In this document: piece by piece, positions 28,158-37,140 of the stretch
How the letters are laid out: each line of letters opens with the position of its first letter
How positions within the stretch are numbered: the stretch's first letter is position 1
Assembly (NCBI RefSeq): GCF_002898515.1
Contig: NZ_PPFX01000006.1
Location: 1-64,000, forward strand
DNA from: Geothermobacter hydrogeniphilus
Lineage (GTDB): Bacteria > Desulfobacterota > Desulfuromonadia > Desulfuromonadales > Geothermobacteraceae
Reading direction: 5' to 3'
DNA: 64,000 bases
Made by a program: the position numbers and the translations under genes
Notes under the pieces: generated by a model
The model's database searches: none
What the model was told of the DNA's origin: nothing
Seen by the model: the letters and a program-made list of their open reading frames with translations, nothing else

Positions 28158-29282
28158 TTACCGCAAAAAACGCTCCTCGATGAAATCGACGATTGCCGGC
28201 GCGTCATTCAGGTCGAAACAGGGCACGTCCAGCTCAAGCCGGACATCGCTGGCGACCGCGATCAGGGTTGGATCGTGCTCCTTCCCCCGGCACAGCAGCT
28301 GTTCGCTGCGCGCCCGGCGGTGGACTTCGATCTTCGGCATGCTGCTGCGTTTGAATCCTTCGGTGAGGATGATGTCGACATCGCCGCAGTAGGTGGCGAT
28401 GGTCTCGTCGAGGGAGGGTTCCTTGTCGGCGGGATTCTGTTTCACCATGGCGATCTGCTGTGGTGATGTGATCAGCATGGTGTCAGCTCCGGCCCGGGTC
28501 AGGCGCCAGGAGTCCTTGCCCTCGTGATCGATACTGAAGCTGTGGGCGTCGTGCTTGATGGCGGCCACCCGATGACCGCGCTGTTTCAGTTCGGCAATCA
28601 GTTTCTCCAGCAAGGTGGTCTTGCCGGTACCGCTTTTGGCGACCACGGAGACGACCGGTGGGGTCATGGCTGTTTCTCCTTCCTGAAGGTCCTTGAACCG
28701 GGCCAGTTGCTCGGGAGTGTTGAGATTGACCAGCGAACGCTGCCAGCCCGGCGGCAGCTCCGGCGGATCGAGATAGCGGATGTTGATCCGCTGGTAGAAA
28801 TCGTAGATACGGTACTGGTCCTGGCGCAGCATCTCTTCCATCTGCCCGAGGCAGTTCCGGTGATAGAGAGCGAACACCGGCTCGTAGCCTTCGGGGGTGC
28901 GCGGGACGACGGCATCCCGTCCTTGCCGCAGTGCCAGCATCCGTTCGACAATAGCCGGGTCGGGGCGGGGCATGTCGCAGGGCGCGACCAGGATCCAGTC
29001 AGTTTCCGCCGCCCGCAGCCCGGTATACAGCCCCCCCAGGGCGCTGCCGGGGTAGAGGTCGGGGACCGAGGGCAGATCGGGGCCCTCCAGGTCGGGACGG
29101 TCGCCGGCGATCAGCACCCGGACGCAGAAATGGCGCAGCAGGTCGAGGGCGCGCCGGTAGAGGGGTTGTCCGTCGATTTGCAGCCGCGCCTTGTCGCGCC
29201 CCATGCGCAGACTTCTGCCGCCGGCCAGTAAGACCCCGGTGAGATCGGAGCTGTCGGTTTTTCCGTTGTGCGCATTCTGCAT
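28158..29282 (-). CDS. MobA-MobB fusion, Mo-cofactor guanylyltransferase plus GTP-binding adaptor
   Basis: About 374 residues. The N-half is MobA: LLAGGRSLRMGRDKA (nucleotide loop) and APCDMPRPDP, which joins GMP to molybdopterin. The C-half is MobB: VVAKSGTGKTTLLEKLI (Walker A), AIKHDAHSF, and ILTEGFKRSSMPKIEV. The ATG at 29282 is chosen; a TTG at 29321 is possible, and neither has a clear ribosome site. At the junction the codons for QEGETAM contain AGGAAGGAG 8 nt before an in-frame ATG (28668), so free MobB could be made as well. It stands first in the molybdenum cluster and is divergent from arsR. Confidence 0.9.
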   Translation of the reverse strand: MQNAHNGKTDSSDLTGVLLAGGRSLRMGRDKARLQIDGQPLYRRALDLLRHFCVRVLIAGDRPDLEGPDLPSVPDLYPGSALGGLYTGLRAAETDWILVAPCDMPRPDPAIVERMLALRQGRDAVVPRTPEGYEPVFALYHRNCLGQMEEMLRQDQYRIYDFYQRINIRYLDPPELPPGWQRSLVNLNTPEQLARFKDLQEGETAMTPPVVSVVAKSGTGKTTLLEKLIAELKQRGHRVAAIKHDAHSFSIDHEGKDSWRLTRAGADTMLITSPQQIAMVKQNPADKEPSLDETIATYCGDVDIILTEGFKRSSMPKIEVHRRARSEQLLCRGKEHDPTLIAVASDVRLELDVPCFDLNDAPAIVDFIEERFLR

Positions 29283-29349
29283 AACGGAGCAAATTGTAAG
29301 AGATGTTTCATCAGGGTGCAAGGAAAAACTGGAAACGCAAGAAAATGTC

Positions 29350-29379
29350 TTGCAAGTAATTCGGATATCTGGATATCAT
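29350..29379 (+). promoter_or_regulatory. Promoter and likely ArsR operator of the arsenic operon
   Basis: TTGCAA (29350-29355) and TATCAT (29374-29379) are 18 bp apart. The sequence between and over the -10 holds two GGATATC copies (29364-29370 and 29371-29377). Placement over the promoter just upstream of arsR fits self-repression relieved by arsenite. Confidence 0.5.
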
Positions 29380-29386
29380 TATTTCC

Positions 29387-29728
29387 ATGAAAAAACTCAC
29401 TGACGAAATCAAGGCTCTCGGCGACGAAACCCGGCTGCGGATTCTCAACCTGCTGCGGGATGCCGAACTCTGTGTCTGCGACCTGTTCGCCGTCCTCAAC
29501 CTGCCGCAGTCGACCGTCTCGCGCCATCTCGCCATCCTCCGTCGTGGCGGTTGGGTGGTCGACCAGCGGCGGGGCAGCTGGATGTACTATCGGCTGGCCG
29601 ATGACGCTGCGGCGACGGCGATCCTCGCCCCCCTGCTGGAACGCATGGCAACCTGTGAGCGCGGCACTGATGACCTGGCGGCCCTGTGGGAGTATTTGCG
29701 GAAGAAAAGCGAAGCAGAATGTTTATGA
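29387..29728 (+). CDS. arsR: ArsR-family arsenic-responsive repressor
   Basis: 113 residues. The winged helix has LRILNLLRDAELCVCDLFAVLNLPQSTVSRHLAIL, in which Cys29 and Cys31 (ELCVCDLF) form the classic alpha-3 As(III)/Sb(III) site; the third ligand is likely a nearby cysteine. It leads the island arsR-arsC-acr3-psiE-like-aqp remnant-arsM and should repress its own promoter until arsenite binds. A 386-bp gap filled with repeats separates it from arsC. Confidence 0.9.
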   Translation: MKKLTDEIKALGDETRLRILNLLRDAELCVCDLFAVLNLPQSTVSRHLAILRRGGWVVDQRRGSWMYYRLADDAAATAILAPLLERMATCERGTDDLAALWEYLRKKSEAECL

Positions 29729-29750
29729 CGCCGCCCGTTCGCGTTGCTCA

Positions 29751-30089
29751 CTCAAGACGCCAAGGGCGCCAAGAAGGTCAAAAACTCATTTAACGGAGAG
29801 GTGGGGAGGGGCAGAGCCGGAGAGAGAATCATTTTAGGTTTAAAACCAAAACTGTTTTTGGTTTTCTCTGCGTCCTCTCCCTCTATGTGGCTCTCCGTTA
29901 AAAAAGATGGCGTCGCAAAAACTCGCCAGCAACGGCGTCGCTACGCTTGTCTCGCGGCTTCGACGTACGTAAGTACGCCTCATTGCTCGACAAACGCGCG
30001 CCTTGTTGCTGACGCTTTTTGCTTAGCCAGCACTCTTGATGCTTTTTTGTAAAAGCATCAAAAAAGGTTTTCTTGGCGTCTTGGCGGCC
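29751..30089. repeat. Family A repeat interrupted by a second palindromic element
   Basis: The outer parts match family A (CAAGACGCCAAGG at the left, CTTGGCGTCTTGGCGGCC at the right). The right half is split after CTCTCCGTTAAAAAA by about 154 bp (about 29906-30059), then resumes with AAGGTTTTCTTGGCG as in intact copies. The insert is itself a dyad: GCAAAAACTCGCCAGCAA near one end and TTGCTGACGCTTTTTGC near the other. I see no gene in 29729-30114. Confidence 0.75.
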
Positions 30090-30114
30090 CAAGATTTTTG
30101 AAAGGTTTTCCCCG

Positions 30115-30537
30115 ATGGCAAAAACACGCGTCCTCTTTCTCTGCACCGGCAATTCCTGCCGCAGCCAGATGGCCGACGGCCTCATCAACCACGACTTCGC
30201 CGGCCGGATCGAAGCCTTCTCCGCCGGCACCGAGCCGCACGGCCTCAACCCGAAAGCGGTACGGGTGATGGCCGAGGTCGGCATCGACATCTCCGGCAAC
30301 AGCTCCGATCACCTCAGCCGCTTCCAGGGTGAGCCTTTCGATTACGTCATTACCCTCTGCGGCGACGCCGACGAGAAGTGTCCGCTCTTTTTCGGCAGTA
30401 CCAAACGGATCCACATCGGCTTCGACGATCCGCCGAAGGCGACCGGCAGCGAGGAGGAGGTACTGAATGTCTACCGGCGGGTGCGCGATGAGATTCGTCA
30501 GCGGCTGGGGGAATTTTTTACAAGCAAAATCGGCTAA
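30115..30537 (+). CDS. arsC: Arsenate reductase, thioredoxin-coupled low-MW phosphatase type
   Basis: 140 residues. The P-loop LCTGNSCRSQMADG holds Cys10 and Cys15, and Cys82 and Cys89 lie in LCGDADEKCPLFF. Cys10/82/89 match the catalytic relay of the pI258-type ArsC exactly. It reduces arsenate to arsenite in the cytoplasm using thioredoxin. The ATG at 30115 has AAAGG upstream; the open frame from 30073 begins inside a repeat and is rejected. Confidence 0.93.
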   Translation: MAKTRVLFLCTGNSCRSQMADGLINHDFAGRIEAFSAGTEPHGLNPKAVRVMAEVGIDISGNSSDHLSRFQGEPFDYVITLCGDADEKCPLFFGSTKRIHIGFDDPPKATGSEEEVLNVYRRVRDEIRQRLGEFFTSKIG

Positions 30538-30640
30538 GGGCTAAGGGCTAAGGGCTAAGGGCGAAAGGCGAAGGGTTTTGACCACGGATTTTCCCCTTAG
30601 CCTTTGGCCCTTTGCCTTTAGCCGTCTTTCATCTTTGAAA
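30538..30640. repeat. GGGCTAA-type inverted repeat
   Basis: Direct copies of GGGCTAA open this gap, and the right arm (CCTTTGGCCCTTTGCCTTTAGCC) is complementary in broad outline to the left arm. A related core lies inside the variant family A element at about 46223-46306. It separates arsC from acr3 and could form a weak hairpin in the mRNA. Confidence 0.6.
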
Positions 30641-30652
30641 GGTTTTTTCACC

Positions 30653-31720
<1,068 letters not shown>

Positions 31721-31802
31721 CAGAAATAGCGTCTACGGGGTTGCATGTCACCTCGGCCTGGGGCAGACTCGAAAGATCAATCCCCAAGCAAGGAGGACCC
31801 AG

Positions 31803-32234
31803 ATGAAACGGCTGATTTTCGGAACCCGCAGCTACCACTGGTTTGAAAAGGTGGTGGTGGCGGTCCTGACCCTGATGGTCGGAATCTCGGTGATCCTGAC
31901 CCTGGTGGCGGCCGGTGTCGAGCTCTGGAAGGTTGTCGTCAGCGGCGATCACCTCCTCGATCATCAGGGCTTCCTCAAGGTCTTTGCCGCCTTCATGACC
32001 GTCCTTATCGCCCTGGAATTCAACCACACCGTTCTGCCCGACATCACCAGCAAGACCCCCCTGGTCAAGGTTCAGGCGGTCCTTCTGGTCGCCCTGCTCG
32101 CTCTGGCGCGAAAGGTGGTTCTGGTCGATTTCAAGACCGTCTCCTATGCCCTGATGATCGGTCTCGGTGTCCTGATCCTGGCCGTTGCCGGGGCCTACTG
32201 GGTTCTGCGCCGCGAGGACGGGGAATGTTCCTAA
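31803..32234 (+). CDS. PsiE-family membrane protein
   Basis: 143 residues with four hydrophobic helices. The opening YHWFEKVVVAVLTLMVGISV and AAFMTVLIALEFNHTVL resemble the phosphate-starvation-inducible PsiE family. AAGGAGG stands at ideal distance before the ATG at 31803. Function is unknown; phosphate and arsenate are chemical mimics, so its place inside an arsenic operon is suggestive only. Confidence 0.7.
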   Translation: MKRLIFGTRSYHWFEKVVVAVLTLMVGISVILTLVAAGVELWKVVVSGDHLLDHQGFLKVFAAFMTVLIALEFNHTVLPDITSKTPLVKVQAVLLVALLALARKVVLVDFKTVSYALMIGLGVLILAVAGAYWVLRREDGECS

Positions 32235-32252
32235 ATACACAAATACAAATAG

Positions 32253-32729
32253 CCCAGGGGGGACCTGATTGTCAGCATCCCGCTGGTCGAGGTGCCGGCT
32301 TACCTCGGCAGCCAGGTCGGTGGGGCGTTGCTGGCCAGTCTGATGCTGCACTGGACCTTCCCCGAGAATGTCGGCCTGGGCATGACGTTGCCGAGAGTGT
32401 CGGCGGCATTGGCCTTTGTCTGGGAGGCTGTGCTGACCTTCCTGCTGATGCTGGTGATTCTGCAGGTCGCGACCGGCAGCAAGGAGCAGGGTCGCATGGC
32501 CGGGATTGCCATCGGCGGCACCGTCGCCCTGGAAGCCCTGTTTGCCGGGCCGATCACCGGTGCCTCGATGAACCCGGCCCGTTCCCTGGCCCCGGCCCTG
32601 GTCGGCGGTCACCTGCACCTGCTCTGGCTCTACCTGACGGCTCCGGTCCTGGGGGCGTTATTGGCTGTCTTTGCCTGGCGGGCCATGCGCCGGGTTGAAC
32701 CTGTTTCCATGACCCATCCCAATCCCTAA
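32253..32729 (+). pseudogene. Truncated aquaporin (AqpS/GlpF type), C-terminal half only
   Basis: The frame is open from 32253 with a GTG at 32292. It contains helices 4-6 of a major intrinsic protein and only the second pore motif, GASMNPARSLAPAL; the first NPA half is missing. A half-aquaporin cannot form a normal pore, so this is probably a remnant, although the frame is intact to the stop. In some ars operons an aquaporin replaces or assists arsenite efflux. The first residues (GDLIVSIPLVEVPA) resemble parts of Acr3, suggesting a recombination junction. Confidence 0.75.
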
Positions 32730-32744
32730 GGAGAAGTCACCACC

Positions 32745-33791
32745 ATGTACGATTCCCAGACCACCATCGACCAGGTCAAGGACTATTACGGCAAGGTCCT
32801 CTCCAGCCAGAAGGACCTCAAGACCAGCGCCTGCTGCAGCAGCGAATCGCTGCCAGCGCGGCACAGGGAGATCCTGGCACGGATCGAGGACGAGATCCTG
32901 GAGAAGTTCTACGGCTGCGGCTCACCGATTCCGCCGGCCATCGAGGGCTGCACGGTGCTTGATCTCGGCTCCGGAACCGGGCGTGATGTCTATCTGGCCA
33001 GCGCCCTGGTGGGGGAGACGGGGCGGGTGATCGGTATCGACATGACCGACGAGCAGATTGCCGTGGCGCGGCGCTACGTCGCCACCATGACCGAACGTTT
33101 CGGCTTCAGACAACCGAACGTCGATTTTCGCCAAGGCTACATCGAGGACCTCGCCGCGGCAGGGATCGAGGACAACTCGGTCGACCTGGTGATCTCCAAC
33201 TGCGTGATCAATCTTTCTCCGGACAAGGAGCGGGTCTTCAGGGAAATCTTCCGCGTCCTCAAGCCGGGCGGGGAACTCTATTTTTCCGATGTCTTCGCCG
33301 GCAGAAGGGTGCCGGATGAGATCCGTCGTGACCCGGTGCTGCACGGCGAATGCCTGGCCGGGGCGCTCTACATCGAGGATTTTCGCCGTCTGCTGGTCGG
33401 GCTCGGCTGCCCCGACTACCGGCAGGTCAGCAACCGGCGCATCGAGCTGAACAACCCGGAGCTGGAAGCCAGGGCCGGCATGATCGACTTCTATTCGATC
33501 ACCGTGCGCGCCTTCAAGCTGGCCTGTCTGGAGGATATCTGCGAGGACTACGGCCAGGTGGCGATCTACCGGGGAACCATCGAGGACCATCCGCATCATT
33601 TCGACCTCGACGACCACCACCGGCTGCTGACCGGCAAGCCGCTGCTGGTCTGCGGCAACACCGCGGCGATGCTGCAGCAGACCCGTTTCGCACCTCATTT
33701 CGAGATCGTCGGTGACCGCTCGGTGCATTACGGCCCCTTCGACTGCCAGCCGGCCGCAGAAGAACCCTCCGGTGGCGGGGGCTGCTGCTGA
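32745..33791 (+). CDS. arsM: Arsenite S-adenosylmethionine methyltransferase
   Basis: 348 residues. The SAM site is VLDLGSGTGRDVYLAS (about residues 71-86) with IGIDMTDEQ after it. Cysteines fit the ArsM pattern: Cys30-31, Cys58, Cys153 (SNCVINLS) and Cys203 (GECLAGAL), with the 50-residue gap between the last two as in known enzymes. It methylates arsenite to mono-, di- and trimethyl forms. The tail ends GGGGCC, an extra cysteine pair. It begins 15 bp after the aquaporin remnant behind AAGGAG, and a hairpin follows its stop. Confidence 0.92.
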   Translation: MYDSQTTIDQVKDYYGKVLSSQKDLKTSACCSSESLPARHREILARIEDEILEKFYGCGSPIPPAIEGCTVLDLGSGTGRDVYLASALVGETGRVIGIDMTDEQIAVARRYVATMTERFGFRQPNVDFRQGYIEDLAAAGIEDNSVDLVISNCVINLSPDKERVFREIFRVLKPGGELYFSDVFAGRRVPDEIRRDPVLHGECLAGALYIEDFRRLLVGLGCPDYRQVSNRRIELNNPELEARAGMIDFYSITVRAFKLACLEDICEDYGQVAIYRGTIEDHPHHFDLDDHHRLLTGKPLLVCGNTAAMLQQTRFAPHFEIVGDRSVHYGPFDCQPAAEEPSGGGGCC

Positions 33792-33833
33792 GACGGGAAA
33801 AGAGCTCCGTCCGCAATGGGCGGTTTCCCGTCT
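33791..33833 (+). terminator. Terminator of the arsenic operon
   Basis: GACGGGAAA and TTTCCCGTC form the outer stem directly after the arsM stop codon, with a smaller inner pairing, and are followed by TTTTG. This fits a rho-independent terminator. Confidence 0.7.
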
Positions 33834-33928
33834 TTTGTCCCCCGGTTGCGATTGCAGGCTTCTGCAGTATCCTGTTGAACAGTTGACACCACGTCCCTGA
33901 TTCAGGACATAACCAAGGAGCTGTGCCG

Positions 33929-34234
33929 ATGAAAAAACTGATTATGTTGCTTGCCGCGATGACCCTGACGCTTCCTGTTGCCGGTTGGGCCGCACCGAAC
34001 GGGGAGGCGATTTACCACAAGGCCTGCAGCGTCTGTCACAATACCGGCATCGCCGGTGCTCCCCAGCTGGGCAACAAGGCGGCCTGGAAAGAACGTATTG
34101 CCGAGGGGACAGATGCAATGACCAGGACCGCCATCAAGGGGAAGGGGGCCATGCCGGCCCGGGGCGGCCATGCCGAGTTGAGTGATGCCGAGGTCCGGGC
34201 GGCGGTTGAATACATGATGGAAAAAGGCAAGTAG
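33929..34234 (+). CDS. Small periplasmic cytochrome c (c5-like)
   Basis: 101 residues. A signal peptide (MKKLIMLLAAMTLTLPVAGWA) is followed by one haem motif, Cys33-Ser-Val-Cys36-His37, and a likely Met ligand in KGAMPARGG, giving a class I monohaem cytochrome. It carries electrons in the periplasm; partners are unknown. The ATG at 33929 sits 8 nt after AAGGAG, and the GTG at 33923 is too near. It is a single gene between two terminators. Confidence 0.88.
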   Translation: MKKLIMLLAAMTLTLPVAGWAAPNGEAIYHKACSVCHNTGIAGAPQLGNKAAWKERIAEGTDAMTRTAIKGKGAMPARGGHAELSDAEVRAAVEYMMEKGK

Positions 34235-34258
34235 CGGGCGGACTCTATCTACTGAATG

Positions 34259-34300
34259 AAAATCCCCGTCGGCGCCGTCAGTGGTGTCGACGGGGATTTT
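34259..34300 (+). terminator. Rho-independent terminator after cytochrome c
   Basis: AAAATCCCCGTCG and CGACGGGGATTTT form a 13-bp perfect stem around a 16-nt loop, followed by a run of T. It ends the cytochrome transcript. The A-rich left arm would also let it act on the opposite strand. Confidence 0.85.
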
Positions 34301-34369
34301 TTTTGATCGACGTCGATTCGGGATCGGAGGGAATGCCCCCCGGTTTCAGACCACGGTATTTCTCTCCCC

Positions 34370-36058
34370 CTAACCCCGCTCCAGTTCAAACGGCCAGCCG
34401 AGGATCCCGCCTTCGAGGTAGGCGACCTTCTCGAATCCGGCCGCCAGCAGGATGCGGGTTGCTTCGTAACCGCGCAGGCTGATTTTGCAGAAGGGGACGA
34501 TCAGCCTGTCTTTCGGCAGCTCCGCTGTCCCGGACCGCAGTCGGCCGAGAGGCAGCAGGATGGCGCCGGGGATGCGTACTTCGGCGTATTCGTCCGGAGA
34601 ACGCACGTCGAGCAGCAGGAGCTCCTCCCCGGCATCGAGCCGTTGACGCAGCTGCAGCGGGCTGAGGCTGTCGGCCAGGCCGTCGAGCTTGTTGCGCAGG
34701 GCGTTGGCCGCCTGGTGCAACGGATCCATGGCGCCGGAAAAGGGAGGCGCGTAGCCGAGGTCGAGCTGGGCAAAGCGGTTGAGACCGGCGCCGAAACTGA
34801 GGGCGGTGGCGACCACGTCGATCCGTTTGGCCACCTCTCCCGGTCCGACGATCTGCGCGCCCAACAGGCGACGGCTGGCGCGGTCGACGGTCAGACGGGT
34901 CAGGATCGGTCGGGCGGAAGGCATCGAATGAACCCGGTCCGGTGAGGGGGCGAGAATGCTGACCGGTTCGAACCCCGCTTCCCGCGCCTGCTGTTCCGAG
35001 AAGCCGGTGCGGCCGACATTGAGGCCGAAAACCTTGACCAGCAGGCTGCCGAGGATGCCGGGGAAATAGGTTGTCCGGTCGCAGAGGCTGTCGGCAACCA
35101 CCCGGCCATGTTTGTTGGCGGTGGAGCCGAGGGGCAGATAGAACGGATTGCCGTTGATCAGGTGACGGCTCTCGACACAGTCGCCGGCGGCGTAAATCGC
35201 CGGGTCACTGGTCTGCAGATGTTCGTTGACCGCAATGGCGCCGCTGATTCCGATTTCCAGGCCGGATTCCCGCGCCAGTTCGACGTTCGGTTTCACCCCC
35301 AGGGAGAGAATCACCAGCTCGGCGGGATAGCTGCCGCCCGCGGTGCGGACCCGCACGGCCCGGCCGCCTTCGCCTTCGATGGCCTGCAGGGCTTCTCCGA
35401 GATGCAGGGCGACGCCGTTCAGGCGCAGGGTGCGGTGGACCTGCTCCGCCAGGTCGGCATCGAGAATACCGGACAGGACCTGCGGCTGCATCTCCAGCAA
35501 CCGTACTTCCAGCTGCCGGGCGCGGAGGGCTTCAGCCATTTCCAGGCCGATCAGCCCGCCGCCGACGATCACCGCCCGGGCACCCGGTTGCAGCCGGTCG
35601 AGGATGGCGGCGGCGTCCTCAACCCTTTTCAGTGGTTGCACGCCCTCCAGCTCGACACCGGGCAGCGGCGGGATGATCGGCCGGCTGCCGGTCGCCAGCA
35701 CCAGCTGGTCGTAGTGCCGTTCTTCCTCGCGTCTATCGTCCAGGTGGCGGACGCGGAGCTGCTGCCGTTCCCGGTCGATGGCGACCGCTTCACAGCCGGT
35801 CAGGACTTCGACGCCCTTGACCTTGGCGAAGAAGGTTTCATCGCGCAGGGTGCCGTTGGGTGTGCGGCGAACTTCATCCAGCTCCGCGATTTCATCGGCG
35901 ATGACATAGGGCAGGGCGCAGGCGCCGTAGGAGAGATTTCGGCCGCGTTCGATGACGGTGATCCGGGCCTGCGGGTCAAGCCGGCGCAGGCGGGAAGCCG
36001 TTTTCATTCCGGCAGCAACGCCGCCGACGATCAGGATGGTTCGAGGTTCTGTGGACAT
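34370..36058 (-). CDS. CoA-disulfide reductase fused to rhodanese
   Basis: 562 residues. It has a FAD site at VGGVAAGMKTASRLRR, the redox-active Cys47 in LSYGACALPYVI (the single-cysteine site of CoA-disulfide/NADH oxidases), and an NAD site at VIVGGGLIGLEMAEALR. A dimerisation domain follows, then a C-terminal rhodanese domain with Cys524 in VPFCKISLRGYEA. Fusions of this kind reduce CoA disulfides, persulfides or polysulfides, with the rhodanese passing on sulfane sulfur. It is probably cytoplasmic. It lies 22 bp after the DUF4405 gene on the same strand, so co-transcription is likely. Confidence 0.88.
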   Translation of the reverse strand: MSTEPRTILIVGGVAAGMKTASRLRRLDPQARITVIERGRNLSYGACALPYVIADEIAELDEVRRTPNGTLRDETFFAKVKGVEVLTGCEAVAIDRERQQLRVRHLDDRREEERHYDQLVLATGSRPIIPPLPGVELEGVQPLKRVEDAAAILDRLQPGARAVIVGGGLIGLEMAEALRARQLEVRLLEMQPQVLSGILDADLAEQVHRTLRLNGVALHLGEALQAIEGEGGRAVRVRTAGGSYPAELVILSLGVKPNVELARESGLEIGISGAIAVNEHLQTSDPAIYAAGDCVESRHLINGNPFYLPLGSTANKHGRVVADSLCDRTTYFPGILGSLLVKVFGLNVGRTGFSEQQAREAGFEPVSILAPSPDRVHSMPSARPILTRLTVDRASRRLLGAQIVGPGEVAKRIDVVATALSFGAGLNRFAQLDLGYAPPFSGAMDPLHQAANALRNKLDGLADSLSPLQLRQRLDAGEELLLLDVRSPDEYAEVRIPGAILLPLGRLRSGTAELPKDRLIVPFCKISLRGYEATRILLAAGFEKVAYLEGGILGWPFELERG

Positions 36059-36080
36059 GATGTAAAGAACTCCTTCGGTG

Positions 36081-36926
36081 TTAAATGATCTTCTCGCCGT
36101 TCAGCAGAGTCTGCAGGATCTCAATCGGTGATACGCCGTAACGGTCAGCGGCGTCCTTGATTGTCTCGTTCCTTTTGAGCGTCCAGTTCCGCTCGGCAAG
36201 CTTTGCGGCGGCACGTTCAGGGCCGATGGAAAATTGTCGGCAGATTTCGGCCAGCTTTTTGCGGCCGATGCCGGTTCCGTCAAAATGCTGAACGACCAGT
36301 TCCGCGGTGTAACGGTTTCCAGTCGCAGGTGCGACCGCCGGCCGGAGCAGAGCATAGATCTCCGCCGGTGATCGCTGGTTGAGCGTGGCGATCTGCTTCA
36401 GTGTCGCTTCAGGGGTGATGCCCTGAAAACCCATTTCCACAAGACGCGACAGGGCCTCGTCCAGGTTGATTTTCTGTTTGTCGCACAACTCGGCCAGCGG
36501 CTTCAGTTCGGCATGCCCGAACGGTGGTTTCTGGGCGGGGGAGTCGATCCAGGCTTCTTTGACCCGGGCGTTGAAATCAAACAACTGCCGCAAGGGTGGC
36601 GGCTCAAGGACCGCTCCAATGCTGAAGAACAGGGTCAGGGTTACGGCTGCCAGCAGGGGCACGCGACTTCGGGACCCGCTCCGTCGCCGGTTGCTCAGGT
36701 AATTCACCAGCGTTTTCCAGTTCAGGCAGGTGTGAATGATGCCGGCGATCAGGAACAACAATCCGGTGGCGATGTGGATATTGCTCCATGCGGTCTTGTC
36801 GAGGCCGAACAGGGCCCAGTTGTTCCAGTAGGCGATCCGTCCCTGGGGCATGACAAAGGCGATGGCCCCCGAAAAGGCCATGGCCAGAAAGCTGAACGCG
36901 GTCAGCAGAGAAGTGAAGTTGCGCAC
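36081..36926 (-). CDS. DUF4405-type membrane protein with duplicated helical domain
   Basis: 281 residues from a GTG at 36926, chosen because AAAGGAG lies 6 nt upstream; the longer TTG start is weaker. Two or three N-terminal helices carry conserved histidines (NIHIATGLLFLIAGIIHTCLNW), the haem-b-like DUF4405 pattern, and another helix follows near residue 95. The soluble C-half contains two related blocks of about 55 residues (KPLAELCDKQKINLDEA... and KKLAEICRQFSIGPERA...), an internal duplication. Likely an inner-membrane redox protein; its partner may be the reductase downstream. Function unproven. Confidence 0.7.
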   Translation of the reverse strand: MRNFTSLLTAFSFLAMAFSGAIAFVMPQGRIAYWNNWALFGLDKTAWSNIHIATGLLFLIAGIIHTCLNWKTLVNYLSNRRRSGSRSRVPLLAAVTLTLFFSIGAVLEPPPLRQLFDFNARVKEAWIDSPAQKPPFGHAELKPLAELCDKQKINLDEALSRLVEMGFQGITPEATLKQIATLNQRSPAEIYALLRPAVAPATGNRYTAELVVQHFDGTGIGRKKLAEICRQFSIGPERAAAKLAERNWTLKRNETIKDAADRYGVSPIEILQTLLNGEKII

Positions 36927-36978
36927 CTGTGGCTCCTTTGTTCTGGGGTTGAACCAAATGCCGGGTTTCAACAGTATT

Positions 36979-37140
36979 CCTGAATCAGTGAGTCAATCGC
37001 CGGCGAATAGCGCAAGTCATTGACCTGCCTGCGCTTCCCAAAAATCACCGGCGAACCTATGGGTGCGCCTCAGATTTTTGGAAATCGCATTCAGTCCAAG
37101 CACTTGCACTCTTTATCCGGCATAAACCCACTGATTCAGG
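36979..37140. mobile_element. MITE-like element, copy 1 (162 bp)
   Basis: The ends are a perfect 12-bp inverted repeat, CCTGAATCAGTG and its complement. The inside matches 51420-51581 along the whole length (for example AGCGCAAGTCATTGACCTGCC and GCGAACCTATGGGTGCGC in pieces). Both copies are 162 bp and neither encodes protein. No clear target duplication is seen. It reaches into the 3' end of the UPF0251 gene. Confidence 0.8.

Noticed and set aside
27938-28207. N-terminal extension of the ModE-like protein
   Set aside because: It would be encoded by a family A repeat; the ATG at 27937 gives the normal ModE N-domain start.
22997-29321. Mo-cofactor riboswitch in the molybdenum cluster
   Set aside because: The gaps are short or filled by family A repeats; I saw no sequence I could match to that riboswitch.
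33883-33911. TTGACA-N17-GACATA as promoter of the cytochrome c gene
   Set aside because: The start point would fall on the ribosome site at 33915, leaving almost no leader, and the -10 is poor.
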